From the NCBI RefSeq assembly GCF_902459585.1, contig NZ_CABPSC010000013.1, positions 1 to 64,000 of the forward strand: a stretch of 64,000 nt of DNA, given 5' to 3'. This stretch comes from Pandoraea nosoerga. GTDB lineage: Bacteria > Pseudomonadota > Gammaproteobacteria > Burkholderiales > Burkholderiaceae. Under the pieces are notes generated by a model. The model was not told the DNA's origin. It ran no database searches and saw nothing but the letters and a program-made list of their open reading frames with translations. Both the position numbers and the translations under genes were made by a program. Below, piece after piece: positions 60,222 to 64,000 of the stretch; the first letter of the stretch is position 1; each line of letters opens with the position of its first letter.

Positions 60222-61424
60222 TCAGTTCGCCGCGAATACTTTTCCGATGCGCTCCATCGCCTCGTGTAGTTGTTCGAGCGACGTCGCATACGACAGTCGG
60301 ATGTACTGGCGCGGTTGCGCGAACCCGAAGTCGAGTCCCGGCACCAGCACCACGTCGGCCTGCCGCAGCAGCGACTGGGTGAGGCGATCGCTGTCGGCGG
60401 CGTCCGGATGCGACACGCCCGTGCAGTCGGCGTAGACATAGAACGCGCCGTCCGGCATGACCGGCACCTTGAAGCCCAGACGCGCCAGAGCCGGCACGAC
60501 GAAGTCGCGCCGCTGGCGGAAAGCGTCCTTGCGGGCTTCGTAGATGGCGAGGGTGTCCGGCAGAAAACATGCCGTTGCGGCGCGTTGCGCCACGGCCGAC
60601 GGGCAGATGAACAGGTTCTGCGCGAGCTTCTCGAAGGTCGGCACCAGCGATGGCGGCACGACGAGCCAACCCAGGCGCCAGCCCGTCATGTTGAAGTACT
60701 TCGAGAAACTGCTCACGACGAGCACGTCGTCTCCGAAGGACAGCGCCGTCGTCGGCTTGCCATCGTAAGACAACCCCTGATAGATCTCGTCAACGAGCGT
60801 GAAGCCGCCCCGTGCGCGCACGGCGGACACGATGCGCGCGAGTTCGTCCGCTTCGATCGACGTGCCCGTCGGATTCGACGGCGAGGCAAGCAGCACGCCC
60901 TTCGTCGCCGGCCCCCAATGCGACTCGATGCGCGCCGCCGTCAATTGGAACCGCTCGGCAGGCCCGGAGGGAATCAGAACCGGCTTGCCGTCGAAGGTCG
61001 AGACGAAATGCCGATTGCAGGGATAGCACGGATCCGGCATGAGGACTTCGTCGCCCACGCCCACCAGCGCCGCGCAGGCGAGCACGAGCGCGGCGGAAGC
61101 CCCTGCTGTCACGACGATGCGAGACGGATCGACGTCCACGCCATAGAAACTGCGGTAGTAGCCGGCGATGGCTTCGCGCAGCGCGGGAATGCCCATGGCG
61201 CCCGTGTACTGCGTGCGTCCGTCGCGCATGGCCTTCGCGGCGGCTTCGATGACGGCCTCGGGCGCCGTGAAATCCGGCTCGCCTATGCCCATGTGGATCA
61301 CGCGATGGCCGGCCTTTTCACGCAGCGCAGCCTGTTTGGCGAGCTCCATTACATGGAAGGGGGCAATATCGTCGACGCGTTGCGCCAGTGTCAGCGCGGG
61401 AGCGAGGTCGGGCGTGCGGTCCAT
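60222..61424 (-). CDS. Class I/II pyridoxal-phosphate aminotransferase
   Basis: 400 residues. HMGIGEPDFTAPEAVIEAA, YTGAMGIPALREAIAGYY, SPSNPTGT and the cofactor Lys242 in SSFSKYFNMTGWRLGW are the fold type I aspartate-aminotransferase pattern. The substrate is unknown. A gene of this type follows nusB in many Burkholderiales. It lies 141 nt after nusB on the same strand. Confidence 0.92.
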   Translation of the reverse strand: MDRTPDLAPALTLAQRVDDIAPFHVMELAKQAALREKAGHRVIHMGIGEPDFTAPEAVIEAAAKAMRDGRTQYTGAMGIPALREAIAGYYRSFYGVDVDPSRIVVTAGASAALVLACAALVGVGDEVLMPDPCYPCNRHFVSTFDGKPVLIPSGPAERFQLTAARIESHWGPATKGVLLASPSNPTGTSIEADELARIVSAVRARGGFTLVDEIYQGLSYDGKPTTALSFGDDVLVVSSFSKYFNMTGWRLGWLVVPPSLVPTFEKLAQNLFICPSAVAQRAATACFLPDTLAIYEARKDAFRQRRDFVVPALARLGFKVPVMPDGAFYVYADCTGVSHPDAADSDRLTQSLLRQADVVLVPGLDFGFAQPRQYIRLSYATSLEQLHEAMERIGKVFAAN

Positions 61425-61565
61425 GATGTTGTCGGGGAGGGGGCGAAAGAGGTTACGGGAAGGGGGCGACGGCGGCGTCGCCCCGTCTGCGGCCCGGGTG
61501 CGGCCGGTGCGCCGCCCACCGTCGCGTTGGGGTGGGCGCCGGGCGCGTCAGGGGCGCTAGAGGCG

Positions 61566-62027
61566 TCAGGCGCTTTTGCCGCGGCCGCCGTTGCGATTGG
61601 CTGCGTTGGCAGCGACTTCATCCGGGCGCACCTCGGCGGCAAACTTGTCGAGCACGCCGTTCACATAGCGGAAGCCCTCGACGCCGCCGAAGGTCTTGGC
61701 CAGTTCGACGGCCTCGTTGATCACCACGCGGTACGGAATGTCCAGATGGTGGATCAGCTCGTAGGCGCCGATCACGAGCACCGCGTGTTCGACCGGCGAG
61801 AGTTCGGCGGCCGGGCGGTCGAGGTACGGCTGCAGGCGCTGCGACAAGGCGTCCGCTTCACGGATGCTGCCATGAAGCAGCGCGTCCAGGTGGGCGCGGT
61901 CGGCCTTGTCGTAGCCGGGGGTCGTGCGCAGATGCGCATCGATCTCCCCCGCGTGAGCGCGCGAAAGCAGCCATTGATACAAGCCTTGCAGCGCAAATTC
62001 GCGTGCGCGGCGGCGGGCACTCTTCAT
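61566..62027 (-). CDS. nusB: Transcription antitermination factor NusB
   Basis: 153 residues. [20 protein letters not shown] and the later [44 protein letters not shown] are the NusB consensus. With NusE it binds boxA RNA for rRNA transcription. The ATG overlaps the ribH stop by one base. A Gly/Asn/Arg-rich tail of about 15 residues follows. Confidence 0.97.
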   Translation of the reverse strand: MKSARRRAREFALQGLYQWLLSRAHAGEIDAHLRTTPGYDKADRAHLDALLHGSIREADALSQRLQPYLDRPAAELSPVEHAVLVIGAYELIHHLDIPYRVVINEAVELAKTFGGVEGFRYVNGVLDKFAAEVRPDEVAANAANRNGGRGKSA

Positions 62028-62539
62028 TACCGATCTTCCTCTTCTTCGTTTTCTTCCAATGCGTCGTCGTCGCCGAAAAACTGATCGACGCTTTCGAGCA
62101 GATTGGCCATTTCCACTGCCACCCGGGCCGCGTCACGACCCTTTTCCGCGGCGCGCACTTCCGCCTGCGCATCGTTTTCGGTCGTCAGCACCGCATTGGC
62201 GATGGGAATGCCGAAATCGAGACCGATGCGCGTGATGCCGGCACCGCTCTCGTTCGATACCAGCTCGAAGTGATACGTTTCGCCGCGGATCACCGCCCCG
62301 AGCGCGATGAGGGCATCGAACTGGCCGGTCTCGGCGAGCTTTTGCAGCGCCAGCGGAATTTCCAGGGCGCCGGGCACGGTGACGAGCAGCACGTCGCTCT
62401 CGTCGACGCCCAGGCGCTCGAGCTCGGCCACGGCGGCATCGCGCAGCACCGTGCAGAACGCGTCGTTGAAACGCGCCTGGACGATACCCACACGCAGGCC
62501 TTCACCGTCGAGTTCCGGCTCCAGTGTTTCGATCTTCAT
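62027..62539 (-). CDS. ribH: 6,7-dimethyl-8-ribityllumazine synthase RibH
   Basis: 170 residues. Joins the ribityl-pyrimidine and the butanone phosphate made by Rib[40 protein letters not shown] and [20 protein letters not shown] are family motifs, with the catalytic His in TYHFELV. An acidic tail (EENEEEED) ends the protein. Confidence 0.97.
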   Translation of the reverse strand: MKIETLEPELDGEGLRVGIVQARFNDAFCTVLRDAAVAELERLGVDESDVLLVTVPGALEIPLALQKLAETGQFDALIALGAVIRGETYHFELVSNESGAGITRIGLDFGIPIANAVLTTENDAQAEVRAAEKGRDAARVAVEMANLLESVDQFFGDDDALEENEEEEDR

Positions 62540-62670
62540 AATGGGCTTCCTTTAAAAAGTGCCGTCCCAGGCGGTGCGACCAACAGGAGGCCGGCACGCC
62601 CGAGACAGGCAATGCTCGGCAAGGTGGCGCCCCGCCGGCCATTGGCGGCGGGGCGCAGATACGGGATTGC

Positions 62671-63792
62671 TCAGGCGGCGTCGGCGCCGGGCATCGGCTG
62701 GAAACCGGTGACCTCGAGGCCGTAACCCGCCATGTTCGGAATCTTGCGCGGGCTGGAGAGCACCCGCATTTTACCGACGCCCAGCTCGCGCAGGATCTGC
62801 GCGCCAACGCCATGCGTGCGGAAGTCCACCGGGCGACGCTTCGCGCGCGCGACCTTCTGCGTTTCGTCGAGCGCTTCGAATTGGGCGAACAGGTGCTCGG
62901 GCGTTTCCACGCAATTGAGCAGCACGACCACGCCCTTGCCGGCTTCGGCGATGGCCTGCATGGCCCCGGCGAGCGTCCAGGAGTGGGTCGAGACACCGGT
63001 CTCGAGCAGGTCGAACACCGACAGCGGCTCGTGTACGCGCACCAGCGTCTCGTCGGCGGGCGTGGGCGTGCCGCGCACCAGCGCCAGATGCGGATTGCCG
63101 CTCGGCTTGTCGCGGTAAAGCGTGGCCTGGAACGGACCCCATGCGGTCTGCATCTCGCGCGTGGCGACCGTCTCGATCATCGATTCGGTGCGGCTGCGGT
63201 AGTGGATCAGATCGACGATGGTGCCGATCTTGATGTCGTGCTGCTCGGCGAACTCCAGCAGCTGCGGCAGACGCGCCATCGTGCCGTCGTCGTTCATGAT
63301 CTCGCAGATCACGGCCGCGGGCGTGAGGCCGGCCATGGCCGTCAGGTCGCAACCGGCCTCCGTGTGGCCGGCGCGCACGAGCACGCCGCCGGGCTGCGCC
63401 ATGATCGGGAACACGTGTCCAGGCTGGACGATGTCTTCGGGGCGCGCGTCGCGCGCGATCGCTGTCTGCACCGTGTGGGCGCGATCGGCCGCCGAAATCC
63501 CCGTCGTCACGCCTTCGGCCGCCTCGATCGACAGCGTGAAGGCCGTGCCGTATTGCGTGCCGTTGCGATAGGTCATCAGCGGCAGGTTGAGCTGCTTGCA
63601 GCGCGCCTGCGTGAGCGTGAGGCAGATCAGCCCGCGACCGTACTTCGCCATGAAATTGATGGCCTCGGGCGTGGCGAACTCGGCCGCCATGACCAGATCG
63701 CCCTCGTTCTCACGATCTTCCTCGTCGACGAGGACTACCATGCGGCCGGCCTTCAGCTCGGCAATGATTTCTTCTGTAGTGGCCAACGGCAT
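62671..63792 (-). CDS. ribB: 3,4-dihydroxy-2-butanone-4-phosphate synthase with degenerate GTP cyclohydrolase II domain
   Basis: 373 residues. The N-terminal RibB domain (about 1-205) is intact, with [40 protein letters not shown] and [12 protein letters not shown]. The C-terminal part (about 210-365) has the RibA fold pattern but reads [20 protein letters not shown] where active enzymes have RVHSEC..GD and the CX10CXC zinc site, and lacks YHRQEGRNIGL. It is therefore a RibBX-type protein, and another ribA gene is needed. The ATG at 63792 is preferred to a TTG at 63801. Confidence 0.93.
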   Translation of the reverse strand: MPLATTEEIIAELKAGRMVVLVDEEDRENEGDLVMAAEFATPEAINFMAKYGRGLICLTLTQARCKQLNLPLMTYRNGTQYGTAFTLSIEAAEGVTTGISAADRAHTVQTAIARDARPEDIVQPGHVFPIMAQPGGVLVRAGHTEAGCDLTAMAGLTPAAVICEIMNDDGTMARLPQLLEFAEQHDIKIGTIVDLIHYRSRTESMIETVATREMQTAWGPFQATLYRDKPSGNPHLALVRGTPTPADETLVRVHEPLSVFDLLETGVSTHSWTLAGAMQAIAEAGKGVVVLLNCVETPEHLFAQFEALDETQKVARAKRRPVDFRTHGVGAQILRELGVGKMRVLSSPRKIPNMAGYGLEVTGFQPMPGADAA

Positions 63793-64000
63793 AGCGGGCA
63801 ACGCGGGGGCTGAATTTGGAAAGGCTCTATTCTACGCCAAGCCGGTGTCCGGCAGCGGCCGAATCTCTTGCCGCGGCGGCCTGGCGACGTCGGGCAATGC
63901 TGTTTCAGGCGCCGTCCGAATCGAGGGCGGACGGATCGCCCCCCGAAATGCGACGTCGATATCGCCATCGTCGGAACATTCTGAAAACAAAGGCATTGAC
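63793..64000. other. Upstream flank of ribBA
   Basis: 208 bases to the window edge. No gene is credible, and I find no FMN riboswitch pattern. The promoter of the rib operon may lie here or further upstream. Confidence 0.5.

Noticed and set aside
63793-64000. FMN riboswitch before ribBA
   Set aside because: The conserved AGGGGC and ACCGGCGGU segments of the RFN element are not present on the - strand in the available sequence.
1-64000. Insertion sequences, phage genes, CRISPR arrays or tRNA genes
   Set aside because: No transposase or integrase motifs, no regularly spaced repeats with unique spacers and no cloverleaf with a T-loop GTTCRA was found.

Overview
The window is high-GC proteobacterial DNA of Burkholderiales type (Burkholderiaceae, for example a Pandoraea- or Burkholderia-like genome). 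The evidence is the order ribBA(ribBX)-ribH-nusB-aminotransferase, the insertion-bearing UbiD, two UPF0391 mini-proteins, a PXPV-repeat exported protein and an entericidin. The genus cannot be fixed from the sequence alone. I see no tRNA, rRNA, insertion sequence, phage gene or CRISPR array.

Bases 1-26243 hold most of a second, lateral-type (Flag-2/laf-like) flagellar system. A probable end of fliJ is followed by fliD, fliS, a fliT-like gene, fliK, a sigma-28 gene, motA, motB, flgM and flgN. Next come flgB to flgL, a 411-codon gene of unknown function and the flagellin gene, all on +. The export and switch genes flhA, flhB, fliR, fliQ, fliP, fliN and fliM lie on -, and fliE is alone on +. This set having its own sigma factor, stator, anti-sigma factor, chaperones and flagellin between fliK and the export genes matches laf clusters rather than primary flagellar regulons. 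flgA, fliF, fliG, fliH and fliI are not in the window and probably lie to the left. No chemotaxis genes are included, FliM lacks the usual CheY-binding N-terminus, and FlgJ has only its rod-cap half. A GCATTAACAAA motif lies at almost the same distance (88 and 89 nt) before fliD and fliC, and a related one precedes flgM. It is the best candidate for the promoter element read by the cluster's own sigma factor.

Bases 26414-34461 hold a porin-ABC importer operon (porin, ATPase, binding protein, double permease; Fe(III)-type) downstream of an RstA/RstB two-component system, and a divergent MipA/OmpV outer-membrane protein. Bases 34556-41383 carry unlinked accessory genes: a stand-alone thioester-reductase-like dehydrogenase, two LysR regulators, a PfkB sugar kinase, a TauE/SafE transporter and a soluble chemoreceptor with a primary-type sigma-28 promoter candidate.

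Bases 41492-47727 look like an envelope/general-stress cluster. It has a PXPV protein, a triple CX10C-repeat exported protein, an entericidin, CsbD, a CHASE3 histidine kinase, two UPF0391 proteins, a ferritin-like protein, a LuxR-type regulator and a single-domain receiver. Bases 48056-50604 are the methionine importer metNIQ, preceded by a terminator-like hairpin that abuts the metN start codon.

The right end is housekeeping and signalling: an EAL-CBS-GGDEF protein, an amino-acid permease, gabD, ubiD, a lytic transglycosylase behind a long highly structured leader, an aminotransferase, nusB, ribH and ribBA. The GTP cyclohydrolase half of RibBA has lost its zinc ligands.
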